The notes under the pieces: model-generated
Told to the model about the DNA's origin: nothing
Databases searched by the model: none
Seen by the model: only the letters and a program-made list of their open reading frames with translations
Position numbers and translations under genes: made by a program
Shown here: piece after piece, positions 1 to 8,887 of the stretch
Layout: every line of letters starts with the position of its first letter
Position numbering within the stretch: position 1 is the first letter of the stretch
Source: [Leptolyngbya] sp. JSC-1
GTDB taxonomy: Bacteria > Cyanobacteriota > Cyanobacteriia > Elainellales > Elainellaceae
Assembly (NCBI GenBank): GCA_000733415.1
Contig: KL662191.1
Location: 2,865,015 to 2,929,014 of the forward strand
Length of the DNA: 64,000 bases
Direction: 5' to 3'

Positions 1-275
1 CAGGAAATTGTGCAAGCGATCTTCATTCATTCTTAGCAGGACCACAGGTTTATTTGGGAAAACAGTGAAGATCTAATTCCTGAAACAGGCACCGCTCCTA
101 CGCCTTTGCTTATAATCAGGACTGGCCAAGGCTGCTAGCAGGTTCCGCCAAAAGTGTGAACTTGTGATGAACCGGTGAAACTTGTCAACCTGGCTTGGAC
201 TTGTTAGAACAGGGTGAATGACTGGGTCAGTTGCAGTTCTAAGCTGGGCCAATTGCAGTGCTAAAAAGAGGTTGA

Positions 276-1400
276 ATGCAGATCGCGATTGTTGGGTGTG
301 GTTTTGTCGCGGATTATTACCTGAAAACTCTAGCGAACTATCCTGATCTTCAGGTTGCAGGAGTAATGGATCGGGTCGAGGAACGGGCAACTCGATTTTC
401 TGCCTATCATGCAGTGCCCATGTATCGTTCTCTCGCTGAACTGCTTGCCGATCCCAATGTCAGCATTGTGCTGAATCTGACCAATCCTGGTAGTCACTAC
501 GAAATCTCGAAAGCAGCCCTAGAAGCCGGTAAGCATGTCTATTCAGAAAAGCCCCTGGCAATGACAATGCCTGAAGCAGAGGAGTTGGTCGCTCTAGCGG
601 AACAGCGAGGCTTGCTGATCTCATCAGCTCCATGTAACTTGCTGGGAGAAAGTGCTCAAACCCTATGGAAAGCGCTGCGGGAAAAACAGATTGGCACAGT
701 CCGCTTGGTCTATGCCGAAATGGATGATGGATTAGTACATCGGATGCCTTATCAGAAGTGGGTGAGTGAATCAGGCATTCCCTGGCCCTACAAAGATGAG
801 TTTGAGGTGGGCTGCACCCTAGAGCATGCAGGTTATTACGTGACTTGGCTAACGGCTTTCTTTGGACCTGCTGAAACCGTAACGGCTTTTTCCTCCTGTC
901 TAATTCCTGATAAACAAACTGATGTACCCCTGGACCACAACGCGCCTGATTTTTCGGTAGCCTGCATTAAGTTTGCCTCTGGTGTGGTGGCTCGTTTAAC
1001 GTGCAGTATTGTCGCACCCCACGACCATCAGTTAAGGATTATTGGTGATGATGGCGTTTTGGGCATCGAAGACTGCTGGTATTACGGTTCGCCAGTTTAC
1101 ATCAAACGGATGATCCGAATTCGCCGCAAGACGTTTATGTCTCCCTGGAAGCAGCGGTATCCACTCGTGCAAAAATCACCCAAATTTGGCTACAAGGGTT
1201 CCCAGCAAATGGACTTTGCCCGTGGTGTTGCAGAACTGGCTGCCGCAATTCAGGAAAGACGGCCCTGTCGCTTGTCGCCTCAATTCTCGCTACACAATAA
1301 TGAACTGGTGCTGGCAATCCACAATGCGTTGGAAACTGGTGCTCCCTATAAAATGACGACCAGCTTTGATCCGATTGCCCCTATGCCTTGGGCAAAATAG
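276..1400 (+). CDS. Gfo/Idh/MocA family NAD(P)-dependent oxidoreductase
   Basis: A 374-residue protein with the two-domain layout of the Gfo/Idh/MocA family, which oxidises or reduces sugars, inositols and sugar nucleotides using NAD(P). The N-terminal Rossmann fold opens with the nucleotide-binding turn GCGFVADY (residues 8-15) and carries the family EKP motif at residues 91-93, whose Lys normally sits at the active site. The C-terminal half is the substrate-binding domain. The start follows a purine-rich AAAGAGG stretch. It faces four leftward glycosyltransferase and epimerase genes, so a role in surface or compatible-sugar metabolism is plausible, but the substrate cannot be read from sequence. 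A hairpin terminator lies about 50 bases after the stop. Confidence 0.85.
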   Translation: MQIAIVGCGFVADYYLKTLANYPDLQVAGVMDRVEERATRFSAYHAVPMYRSLAELLADPNVSIVLNLTNPGSHYEISKAALEAGKHVYSEKPLAMTMPEAEELVALAEQRGLLISSAPCNLLGESAQTLWKALREKQIGTVRLVYAEMDDGLVHRMPYQKWVSESGIPWPYKDEFEVGCTLEHAGYYVTWLTAFFGPAETVTAFSSCLIPDKQTDVPLDHNAPDFSVACIKFASGVVARLTCSIVAPHDHQLRIIGDDGVLGIEDCWYYGSPVYIKRMIRIRRKTFMSPWKQRYPLVQKSPKFGYKGSQQMDFARGVAELAAAIQERRPCRLSPQFSLHNNELVLAIHNALETGAPYKMTTSFDPIAPMPWAK

Positions 1401-1451
1401 GCTACTGCTCTTGTCGTGGGCTTGTACTGATGTGGCTTGTAGGAATTGAGT

Positions 1452-1475
1452 AACCCGCAAAGGCGGGTTTTGTCT
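1452..1475 (+). terminator. Rho-independent terminator after the oxidoreductase
   Basis: Perfect 7-bp stem AACCCGC/GCGGGTT (1452-1458 and 1463-1469) with an AAAG loop, followed by a short T-rich run. It lies about 50 bases downstream of the oxidoreductase stop. Confidence 0.75.
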
Positions 1476-1515
1476 GTATAGGTGCGGTTCTTAACTGCCA
1501 GTATGAAGTTGCCAA

Positions 1516-1753
1516 TCAGCCAGGACTTACGCATTTGCCCCCTAATATCAAGTCGGATGGAACAACCACACTATCGTAAGGGCGAAGCATTTGCGAAATG
1601 AATCCAAGGCATAGCTACAGAGCTTCTGACGCAAATGCTTCGCCCTAACCGAACTTGATATAAACCCCCAAATCTCGGGGACTTCCAATCGGTTTCCCTC
1701 CAGGTTTGGGGGCTAGGGGGTAGAAATTGCTGAGCCGCGTAAGTCCTGTCAGC
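1516..1753. mobile_element. MITE-like element with terminal inverted repeats and target duplication
   Basis: A 228-bp noncoding element (1521-1748) bounded by a perfect 12-bp inverted repeat, CAGGACTTACGC on the left and its complement GCGTAAGTCCTG at 1737-1748. It is flanked directly by TCAGC at 1516-1520 and again at 1749-1753, which looks like a 5-bp target-site duplication. Inside lies a second inverted repeat with outer arms ATATCAAGT (1545-1553) and ACTTGATAT (1653-1661) and inner 17-bp arms at 1579-1595 and 1630-1646. No transposase is encoded, so any movement would need an enzyme supplied from elsewhere in the genome. Confidence 0.75.
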
Positions 1754-1769
1754 TTGACTTTGACCCTAT

Positions 1770-3029
1770 TTAGACAGGGCTGAGAAGAACCTCAGGTTTC
1801 GTTTGCGGTCGAATTGTTTCCACGTTACCGGCTAGTGCGGCAGTCATAATCTGACATAGCCAAGCTGCCTCGTGGTGAATGTTAAACTCCTGCTCAATCT
1901 TGGCGCGACCGGCAGTCCCAAACTGCATCCGTAATTGGGGATCGGCCAGCAGGGTGGCAATCCGTTCCGCTAACAAAGCTGCATTTCCTGGCGGCACCAG
2001 ATAGCCACTGATGCCATTTTCTACCAGCTCACTAACGCCAGCGATTTGAGTTGTCACAACTGGCACGCCAGCGGCCAAAGCTTCCATCAGCGAGACAGGC
2101 ACTCCCTCCGCAAAGCTAGGCAGCACAAACACATCAGTGGCCTGCATGTGCTGACGCACTTCTGTTTGTGACTGATAGCCGACAAAGTTGACGTTTTGAG
2201 TTAAACCAAGCTGGGCTGTCATTTGTTCAAGCTGAACGCGATCGGAACCATCGCCAACTACCGTCAGCAGCACATCCGGGTAGGTCGCTTTGAGGATTGC
2301 CAGACTTTCTAGCAGAATCGGTAAGCCTTTGACGGCAGCAAGCCGTCCAGTATAGAGCAGCTGTTTACCAACTTGCTGATGGCAAACCAGGTCGAATAGG
2401 GCTGGGTCTACCCCACAGTGGACAATATGCATGCGTCGCCACTGCTCCATAGGCGCAAAAATCATGCCCTGACTGCGACAAAAATAGCTGATGCAGCAAA
2501 CAAACAGCGCTCGCTTCAGTTTTTCATCAAGTCGCCACCGCAACGGCTCGAAAAAGATGTAAGGGCCATGCATTGTGAAGCTGAAGCTAAAGCCGCCTAA
2601 TTCGGCTGCCAACATCGCTACGGTACCGCTTGAGTCTGGGAAATGATTATGTAAATGCTGGATCTGTTGCTGATTGATCTGGTGAGCAACAATGCCAGCC
2701 TCGAGAAAGTAAAAGATCTGGTAGAGCGTGCCGCGCAGTCCAGGCTGGTGGGTTTGCCAGGCTAGTTTGACAGCTTGGAAATAGCGTTTTGGTGAACGGA
2801 AAACCAGCGACAGATGAGCTAGCAGCAGCTTCAGCGGGTTGGGCGGCAGGATATAGAAAGTGCGGTCGGCTTCGGCCTGCTGCTCTGGGCCAACAAGGTG
2901 TTCTGCTCCAGTGCGGCGAATCGAGAAGGTGAATACTTCAATTCCCTGCTCTCGCAGGGCGGCAACTTCCCGTTGGATAAAGGTGTCGGTGGCTCTGGGA
3001 TATTCACCCGTCAGATAGGCAATCCGCAT
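1770..3029 (-). CDS. GT4-type glycosyltransferase (WcaL-like)
   Basis: 419 residues with a GT-B fold pattern. The N-terminal part resembles colanic-acid type glycosyltransferases (starts MRIAYLTGEYPRATDTF). The C-terminal GT4 domain from about residue 220 shows the nucleotide-sugar motif E-x7-E at Glu308 and Glu316, followed by a Gly-rich loop near 320-348. It is the last gene of a leftward group of four; the upstream epimerase ends only 39 bases before its start. The cluster context suggests assembly of exopolysaccharide, lipopolysaccharide or a glycolipid at the cytoplasmic face of the membrane. Donor and acceptor are unknown. Confidence 0.85.
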   Translation of the reverse strand: MRIAYLTGEYPRATDTFIQREVAALREQGIEVFTFSIRRTGAEHLVGPEQQAEADRTFYILPPNPLKLLLAHLSLVFRSPKRYFQAVKLAWQTHQPGLRGTLYQIFYFLEAGIVAHQINQQQIQHLHNHFPDSSGTVAMLAAELGGFSFSFTMHGPYIFFEPLRWRLDEKLKRALFVCCISYFCRSQGMIFAPMEQWRRMHIVHCGVDPALFDLVCHQQVGKQLLYTGRLAAVKGLPILLESLAILKATYPDVLLTVVGDGSDRVQLEQMTAQLGLTQNVNFVGYQSQTEVRQHMQATDVFVLPSFAEGVPVSLMEALAAGVPVVTTQIAGVSELVENGISGYLVPPGNAALLAERIATLLADPQLRMQFGTAGRAKIEQEFNIHHEAAWLCQIMTAALAGNVETIRPQTKPEVLLSPV

Positions 3030-3068
3030 ACAGTTTTCCTGATCAAGACTGGTTAGAAGGCATGGCCC

Positions 3069-4115
3069 CTAAGAAGGGATAGAAGGCGACTGACTCGATG
3101 GTTGAATAGCTGTGACTGCCAATAAATCAGCGTCTCCCCAGCTTCGTGCTAAAGCCGCATCGAGAGAGTAGGAAGGTATCCAGTTCAGCATTTGTTTAGC
3201 GTAGAGATTGCTGTACTGCAAGGGTTTAAAGCGGGCATGCAATCGGGCCGGAATCAGTAATCCTGGTAGTTTCAAGCGTCCGGCAAACAGGGTTTGGTTG
3301 ATCTGCCAAACAAAACGAGCCAGCAGCCGCATCACGGTCCAGTTAATCACAACCGTGCGGGGTGGAGCAGACATGCGGGCCAGCAGCTTGTTAGCGTAGA
3401 CGCTTTGCGTGGGCAATTGATCATCCACAATATTGATCGTAGCTCCGATTGACTGCTCCTGTTCTACGGCAATGGCAATGGCTGCCGCGCAATTTTCTAC
3501 ATAGGTTAGGGGCAGGATGGCATCGGTCCCAATCCGCAGCCAGAGATTGCCGTTCTTTGCCCCCAAACAAGCATTCCATAATGCATCGCGCCCATAGACC
3601 ATACCGGGACGCAGAATTGTGACTTGGCCCTGCTGTTGGCCAAACTCTCGCATCAATCTTTCCTGCATCAGTTTGGTTTGGGCATAAGCATCTCGCTCGC
3701 TTGGGTTGGATTCTAGAGGGGATTGTTCGTCTAGGGTAGAGCCAGCAGGCAAGTGCAGATAGTCGTAGACGGAAAAGGTACTAATCCCGATCAGGCGCTG
3801 TACGCCTGCTTTCGTCATCGCTTGAAGCAGATGTTCGGTCGCCGTGACTGTGCCACTGAACTGAGTCTGCCAGTCTCCTGATTTGGCAGCGGCCAAATGC
3901 ACAACAGCATCAACGCCTTTAAGAGCAGATTCCCAATCTCCTGGCTGGGTTAGATCGAGCCGAATTATCTCAACCTGGGGAGAATTGTGCCAAGCGAAGG
4001 CACTGACATCAGCGGTTGGTCGTACCAAGGCGCGCACCTGATGACCACGTCGCAGCAGTTCCGCAACCGTATAGCAACCTAGAAAGCCCGATGCACCTGT
4101 GACAAGGATGTTCAT
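3069..4115 (-). CDS. NAD-dependent epimerase/dehydratase (extended SDR)
   Basis: 348 residues. The N-terminus has the extended short-chain dehydrogenase nucleotide motif TGASGFLG (residues 6-13), and the catalytic Tyr-x3-Lys pair is visible as Tyr144 and Lys148 in YAQTK, with a Ser/Thr-rich strand before it (ISTFS). Such enzymes epimerise, reduce or dehydrate nucleotide-linked sugars, or act on related substrates. It sits between two glycosyltransferase genes with short gaps (92 bases upstream, 39 downstream), consistent with supplying or modifying a sugar for the same product. The exact reaction is not determinable. Confidence 0.85.
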   Translation of the reverse strand: MNILVTGASGFLGCYTVAELLRRGHQVRALVRPTADVSAFAWHNSPQVEIIRLDLTQPGDWESALKGVDAVVHLAAAKSGDWQTQFSGTVTATEHLLQAMTKAGVQRLIGISTFSVYDYLHLPAGSTLDEQSPLESNPSERDAYAQTKLMQERLMREFGQQQGQVTILRPGMVYGRDALWNACLGAKNGNLWLRIGTDAILPLTYVENCAAAIAIAVEQEQSIGATINIVDDQLPTQSVYANKLLARMSAPPRTVVINWTVMRLLARFVWQINQTLFAGRLKLPGLLIPARLHARFKPLQYSNLYAKQMLNWIPSYSLDAALARSWGDADLLAVTAIQPSSQSPSIPS

Positions 4116-4207
4116 ACAAAAGGGATTGGGGAGAAATAAGCAGGAAAGCGGGGATGGGTGAATGAGTAGATGGGATGTGGAGTAATGTTCGTTGCAAAGT
4201 GCTGCGG

Positions 4208-5254
4208 CTAGGGGCTACGCAGCGCAGTTGGAGCCTTGTACTCGATCAGGGTGGCCTGTTGTCCGCGCCAGCGGGTCAGCCAGTATTTTGCCTGTCCAAG
4301 CATTTCGGGAAATTTCCCTAGTACACAGAAGCAAGCGTAGAGCCAAGCGTGGGTAGGCGGATCGTTGAATTTGCGTCGGTAGTGGTACACCTTTGCCATT
4401 TGAGCGGGATAGCCCAACAGCAGCAGCAGGCTGAGGCCGGAAGTGGGCCAGACCAAACCAAGCGTTAGCACGGGCACAATCAAGCCCCAGATCCAGCGAC
4501 TCCAGGTTTCTTTCACCCGATAGCGTTCTGGTGAAGCACCATGAAGCGCAGCTCCAGCCGCCATCGCCCAGCCGCCACGCACTGTGCGCTTCCACCACTG
4601 GCTAAATTTCAGCATGGCCGCGTCGTGGAGCGTCATGTCGGCATCAATCCGCTCGATTTTCCAACCCTGTTGACGTAGCCGCACACACATCTCTGGTTCT
4701 TCGCCCGCAATCAGAGCTTCGTTGTAGCCGTTGACTTCGCGAATCGCGTTCACCCGCATCAGAGCATCACCGCCACAGGCCGTTGCTTCTCCTATGGGTG
4801 TGTTCCATTCCATATCGGCTAGGCGGTTGTAGATCGAAGCCTCGGGGAAGCGCTCGCGTCGCCGTCCACATACGATTGCGAGTTGGGGATTGCGCTTCAG
4901 AACCGCCAACGCCTTGTCGATCCAACCAGGTAGCAGCTCACAGTCCCCATCAATAAACTGGACATACTCGATCTGAGGAAAATGGTCGGTCAAATAGCGG
5001 AAGCCTGTATTGCGTCCGCGCGCCATGGTAAAGGGAACCGACATATCTAGCTCGATTGCGTGCACACCTGAGGACCGAGCCATTGCCACACTACCGTCCG
5101 TTGACCCCGAATCGACATAGACAATCGGCATTCCCGCCGGAAGCTGGGCCAGCAGCGACTTGAGGCAGCGCACGAGCCGTTCTCCCTCGTTCCGCCCAAT
5201 GGCAACGACGCCAATTTGGCTAATCTCCCCTACCGGGTTTACAGTTTCACTCAT
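4208..5254 (-). CDS. GT2-type glycosyltransferase
   Basis: 348 residues with a GT-A fold. The N-terminal strand VVAIGRNEGE and the DSGSTDGS loop are typical of family 2. The metal-binding DxD is Asp102-Gly-Asp104 (FIDGDCELLPG). Acidic residues near GEEPEMCVR and a WW motif follow in the acceptor region. A hydrophobic segment of about 25 residues near residues 255-285 suggests membrane attachment. It is the second gene of the leftward sugar cluster; the gene upstream ends about 230 bases before it. It probably transfers a nucleotide-activated sugar to a lipid or growing glycan. Confidence 0.85.
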   Translation of the reverse strand: MSETVNPVGEISQIGVVAIGRNEGERLVRCLKSLLAQLPAGMPIVYVDSGSTDGSVAMARSSGVHAIELDMSVPFTMARGRNTGFRYLTDHFPQIEYVQFIDGDCELLPGWIDKALAVLKRNPQLAIVCGRRRERFPEASIYNRLADMEWNTPIGEATACGGDALMRVNAIREVNGYNEALIAGEEPEMCVRLRQQGWKIERIDADMTLHDAAMLKFSQWWKRTVRGGWAMAAGAALHGASPERYRVKETWSRWIWGLIVPVLTLGLVWPTSGLSLLLLLGYPAQMAKVYHYRRKFNDPPTHAWLYACFCVLGKFPEMLGQAKYWLTRWRGQQATLIEYKAPTALRSP

Positions 5255-5482
5255 AGGATTGGTTCATACCAGCACCTGATGCAGTGATCACAGAATTGGT
5301 AGTGACCGTGTTAGTAACCGTTAGTGACCACATCATACAAATTAATCGGTTCCAGAACTGGGTCTGAAATCTAACCTGGAGGTTTCACGGAAGCTTAATG
5401 CCGGTCTAGATGGAATCCACCAAACATCAAGAACAGGTAAACTTTTCCAGGTTATTGGTTCGAGTTCAGCATTTCAGTTCAG

Positions 5483-6700
5483 CTAAGCTTCTGCCAGTTG
5501 CACCGAAGTCTGACTGATTGGCTGCTGTTTATATAGACCGGAAGTCAGTCGGTGTTGATATAGCCACTGCTGGTTTTCTGGCGTAGTGTTGACCCAGCGC
5601 GCCAAAAGATCGCCCATTTTGACTGGTAGTTGGAGTTGGTGCCAGGTGGCGGCAGTGGCTTCTGAAATCTGGCTGTAGAGCGCTGTATCGCTGAATATAG
5701 CTTCGATCTGGCCAGCCATGGCCTGCGGCTGACCGGCTGGAAATAGCATTGCATTGACTCGATGCCGCAACTGGCGGACGAACATGGGATGATCCGAGGC
5801 TACGATTGGGGTGCGCGAGCACAGCGCTTCATAAATTGTCAGAGGAAATCCTTCTGGATAGTCATGACGACTCGGAACTAACACCAGATCCGCCGAACGC
5901 ATCAGCGGAATAATGGATTTGTTGTCCACCAGGCCCAAAAATTCAACTGCATCAGTGATGTTCAGGGTAGCCGCTTTTTGTTGGAACACCTCCAGATCGC
6001 CCTTGCCAGCCAACTTCAGAGTCACTGGGATGTTCTTGGAGCGCAGCAGGGCCACGGCTTCCAACGCATCTCCTACGCCTTTGGCCTCCGTGATCAACCC
6101 CACATACACCAGGGTACGGGGTTCATTGCCTGTGAAGAGAGTTTTAGCTGAGAAAGCATCGGGTGTTAGCGGGTAGGGCCAATCCCAGGGAATGATCTTG
6201 TTGGGGTTGACACCAATCGAACACAGCGACTCTGAGGCAGTGATGCCGTGGTTTGCTATCCACTGAATTTGGGGATGGTTCAAGGCTCTCACGAGCTGAA
6301 AATTACGCAAGCGCTGACGCCAGTTTTTACTATTGAAGGAATCGGCCAAGCAGGTGATGGTGGGAAGTTGACGCTTGATAGCCCAGTTGAGGATTTCGCG
6401 GCTGGGGATGTTGAGAATCAGGTGGGTAGGCTGGTAGGCTTCGATCTGCTGGATAATGGCCTTAAAGTCAACCGGATGCTGGCAGCCTGCTCCAATCGCC
6501 CGCACGCCATTCGGCAGCTTTTCGTTGTAGGGAGACTCAGTAATGCAGCATAGCACTGCCACTTCTTCAGCAAAGGAAGTCAGAGCTGCCACCGAATTTA
6601 CTGAATACCTTTGGGCATGGTAGGTCTCACCTTGGCCAGCGGCAAATCGATACACGGCTTCCCGGTAGTCGCCTGCATACTGCACGATGATGATTCGCAT
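5483..6700 (-). CDS. GT4-type glycosyltransferase
   Basis: A 405-residue glycosyltransferase if started at the internal ATG at 6700 (MRIIIVQYAGDYREA). I prefer this to an upstream start at 6751 because a GGAG ribosome-binding site lies nine bases before it and the family normally begins right at this first beta strand. The C-terminal half has the GT4 E-x7-E signature within EGFPLTIYEAL and the TPIVASD strand that follows. It is the first gene of the leftward cluster. The cluster as a whole looks like a small exopolysaccharide or glycolipid pathway; sugar specificity is unknown. Confidence 0.82.
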   Translation of the reverse strand: MRIIIVQYAGDYREAVYRFAAGQGETYHAQRYSVNSVAALTSFAEEVAVLCCITESPYNEKLPNGVRAIGAGCQHPVDFKAIIQQIEAYQPTHLILNIPSREILNWAIKRQLPTITCLADSFNSKNWRQRLRNFQLVRALNHPQIQWIANHGITASESLCSIGVNPNKIIPWDWPYPLTPDAFSAKTLFTGNEPRTLVYVGLITEAKGVGDALEAVALLRSKNIPVTLKLAGKGDLEVFQQKAATLNITDAVEFLGLVDNKSIIPLMRSADLVLVPSRHDYPEGFPLTIYEALCSRTPIVASDHPMFVRQLRHRVNAMLFPAGQPQAMAGQIEAIFSDTALYSQISEATAATWHQLQLPVKMGDLLARWVNTTPENQQWLYQHRLTSGLYKQQPISQTSVQLAEA

Positions 6701-6873
6701 TTCAATCAACTCCAGTCGCTGCCTTTCGAGTCTAAGCAAAAATGCTGGCAACTTGGAGTGATCTCAGCCAGAATTCTTGGCTTTTTCATCCGAATATTAA
6801 ACTTCTCCAAGATTCGGCCAATTTCCAGAACCGAAGCAGCGGACTTTGAATACAGTCGATTAATTTTGTTGAT

Positions 6874-7932
6874 CTAGGGGTAGAAGCTGAGTTTGGGCAA
6901 GCCAAGCGTTTCCTCCCAGCCCATCATCAGGTTCAAACACTGGATTGCTTGCCCTGCCTGCCCTTTCATCAAGTTATCAATAGCCGCCATTACTATCACT
7001 CGGTCAGTACGTGGATCGACTTCAATGCCGATATAGCACAAGTTTGTTCCCTGCACCCACTTGGTTTGAGGATAGATACCGCTAGGCAGAATTTTGACCC
7101 AGGGCGAAGAGCGGTAGAACGCTTGGAAAATCGTAATCAAATCGTCTCGGACCAAGCCTGGATCGCGCAGGGTGGCATAGACGGTGGCTAAAATACCCCG
7201 AATCATTGGAATCAGGTGCGGCGTAAATTGAATCATTACTTCGTGCCCTGCCAGATCGCTGCATACTTGCTCGATTTCGGGGGTATGACGATGACGAGCC
7301 ACATTATAGGCAGCCACGGACTGATCGGCTTCAGCCAACAGCATATTCACGGCTGCTTTTCGTCCGGCTCCAGACAGTCCCGTTTTCGAGTCGATGATGG
7401 CCGTTTCAGGAATGATCAACCCTTGCTTCAGTAGTGGGGATAGCGCTAAGAGGCTAGCCGTGCAATGGCAACCCGGACAGCCCACGAGCTGAGCTTCGCT
7501 AATCCGGTCGCGGTAGAGTTCGGGCAAGCCATAGACAGCGGTTTCGGCAACGGTGTGATCGGTGCGTTCTTTACCATACCAAGCTTCGTAGGTTTCTAGA
7601 TTGGTGAAGCGATAATCGGCAGACAGATCCAGCACCTTACAGCCTTTAGCAAGCAAAGCAGGGGCCATGTCACAAGCCAAGCCGTTCGGCAAGGAAAGAA
7701 ACACAACCTGGCAACGATCGCCAATGGCCTCCAGATCAATGGCTTCGATCGTCAATTTGACCTGATTGCCCAAGTGGGGATAGAGATCGCTAAAGGACTT
7801 GCCAGCGCTACTCTCACCGCCCAAGTAGACTAGCTCCAGATTGGGATGGTCTTGCAGAAGGCGCACAAGCTGTACACCTCCATAGCCAGAGGCTCCCACA
7901 ATCCCTACTGGCACACGTCCTGAATCACCCAT
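6874..7932 (-). CDS. argC: N-acetyl-gamma-glutamyl-phosphate reductase
   Basis: ArgC performs the third step of arginine synthesis, NADPH-dependent reduction of N-acetylglutamyl-5-phosphate to the semialdehyde. The 352 residues match the family's usual length. The nucleotide-binding motif GASGYGG is at residues 13-19, the HRHTPEI segment carries the catalytic-region His, and the thiol nucleophile aligns as Cys155 in GCPGCHCT (151-158). The usual context around that Cys is N-P-G-C-Y-P-T; here Asn, Tyr and Pro are replaced by Cys152, His156 and Cys157. The gene stands alone, as is common for dispersed cyanobacterial arginine genes. A region of about 950 bases separates it from divergent ribBA. 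Confidence 0.93.
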   Translation of the reverse strand: MGDSGRVPVGIVGASGYGGVQLVRLLQDHPNLELVYLGGESSAGKSFSDLYPHLGNQVKLTIEAIDLEAIGDRCQVVFLSLPNGLACDMAPALLAKGCKVLDLSADYRFTNLETYEAWYGKERTDHTVAETAVYGLPELYRDRISEAQLVGCPGCHCTASLLALSPLLKQGLIIPETAIIDSKTGLSGAGRKAAVNMLLAEADQSVAAYNVARHRHTPEIEQVCSDLAGHEVMIQFTPHLIPMIRGILATVYATLRDPGLVRDDLITIFQAFYRSSPWVKILPSGIYPQTKWVQGTNLCYIGIEVDPRTDRVIVMAAIDNLMKGQAGQAIQCLNLMMGWEETLGLPKLSFYP

Positions 7933-8689
7933 GATGCCTTACCGTTCCATGCTCTTAGTAGAAATACAATAAAGTAACTCGGCCAACTACGTCTATTAAG
8001 AAAACTGCATTCTAATCTAAACTTTTGCTCTAAGGCGTATCAAACATTGCCCGAAGCACCATTGCCCAAAACCCCTGCTCAAAAATCAATGTCAAAGCCA
8101 GCAGTTAACAAGGTATTCTGCTCAAAACGTCCCTTACAGATTAGCAAGCTTCTGGGTGGATGATCGGGACTGTTAATCAGTGGCGGTTAATCACTGAAAT
8201 GCTAGTTCAATAGGAGTTTGGAACGGTAAGAAATCTCAGATCAAGGGGCCAAAGGACGGAAAAGCGCTAAAATCGGAATCGAGCATCTGTAAATAAAGTT
8301 CACATAGCCTAAAACTCACAGAACCGATCCTGTTCAGAAGTTTGTCCCTGCCTGCCAAACTCCCTTCTAGCAATTCGTGCAGGTTTTTAGGGATGGACTC
8401 TTAGAGCTGGCGCAGTTATTGTGGTTGCTCATAACGGATCAGGCTGAGAACTGCCGAGGAGAACCTTTTTGCTGACTGATTTGCTAACTGAGAACCCGTT
8501 TGAAAAGCCCCCTACATCCCCCATTTGGAGAGAGTTTCCGAACCATCGCTGTTCAAAGTCTCCTGCTAGTGAGGGATTATAGCCCTGCGGGCATTCCAGA
8601 AGAGACGGATCCAGGCAACGAAATCCTTTTCAAACAGCTTCTGAGGCCGTATTTATGAAAGTTAATCAAAGAGTCTGATCATTCCGTAG

Positions 8690-8722
8690 GGCAGGCATCC
8701 TGCCGGCGGCGGGCAAGATGCC
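8690..8722. repeat. Palindromic repeat (GGGC..AGATGCCC family)
   Basis: Two adjacent hairpins: GGCAGG-CAT-CCTGCC (8690-8704), then GGGCAAGATGCCC (8710-8722). The second hairpin resembles the core of the palindrome at 45865-45881, so this is probably a dispersed genomic repeat and not a gene-specific control element. Confidence 0.6.
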
Positions 8723-8785
8723 CACTCTGCAATGGCTTAATTTTCAACTTGCACTTTAACTTCGATAAATACAGCTAGTACTGAT

Positions 8786-8827
8786 TGTTTAGGGCTTATT
8801 TTTAGGGCTTATTGTTTAGGGCTTACA
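8786..8827 (+). repeat. Threefold direct repeat ahead of ribBA
   Basis: Three tandem, slightly varied copies of about 14 bases sharing TTTAGGGCTTA lie immediately before the first possible ribBA start codon. Their function is unknown; they could be slippage products or a protein-binding array in the 5' leader. Confidence 0.7.
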
Positions 8828-8887
8828 TTGCTTACACCATCGCTTACATCACAGTTGTCGCTTTGTTGTTGCTGCGTAGAATTTCTT

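Larger units (their letters stand above)
7933..8887. other. Intergenic region between argC and ribBA
   Basis: About 950 bases with no convincing gene. It contains a palindromic repeat near 8690-8722 (listed separately) and a threefold direct repeat just before ribBA. I searched by eye for an FMN riboswitch ahead of ribBA and did not recognise its conserved core. It must hold the divergent promoters of argC and ribBA, but no clear -35/-10 pair could be assigned. Confidence 0.6.

Noticed and set aside
1..275. Possible 3' end of a gene at the left edge
   Set aside because: All three forward frames stop within about 90 bases and none gives a recognisable protein end.
73..390. 105-codon leftward frame
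   Set aside because: It overlaps the oxidoreductase start and its composition is that of an antisense shadow.
7933..8887. FMN riboswitch ahead of ribBA
   Set aside because: The conserved riboswitch core was not recognised by eye.
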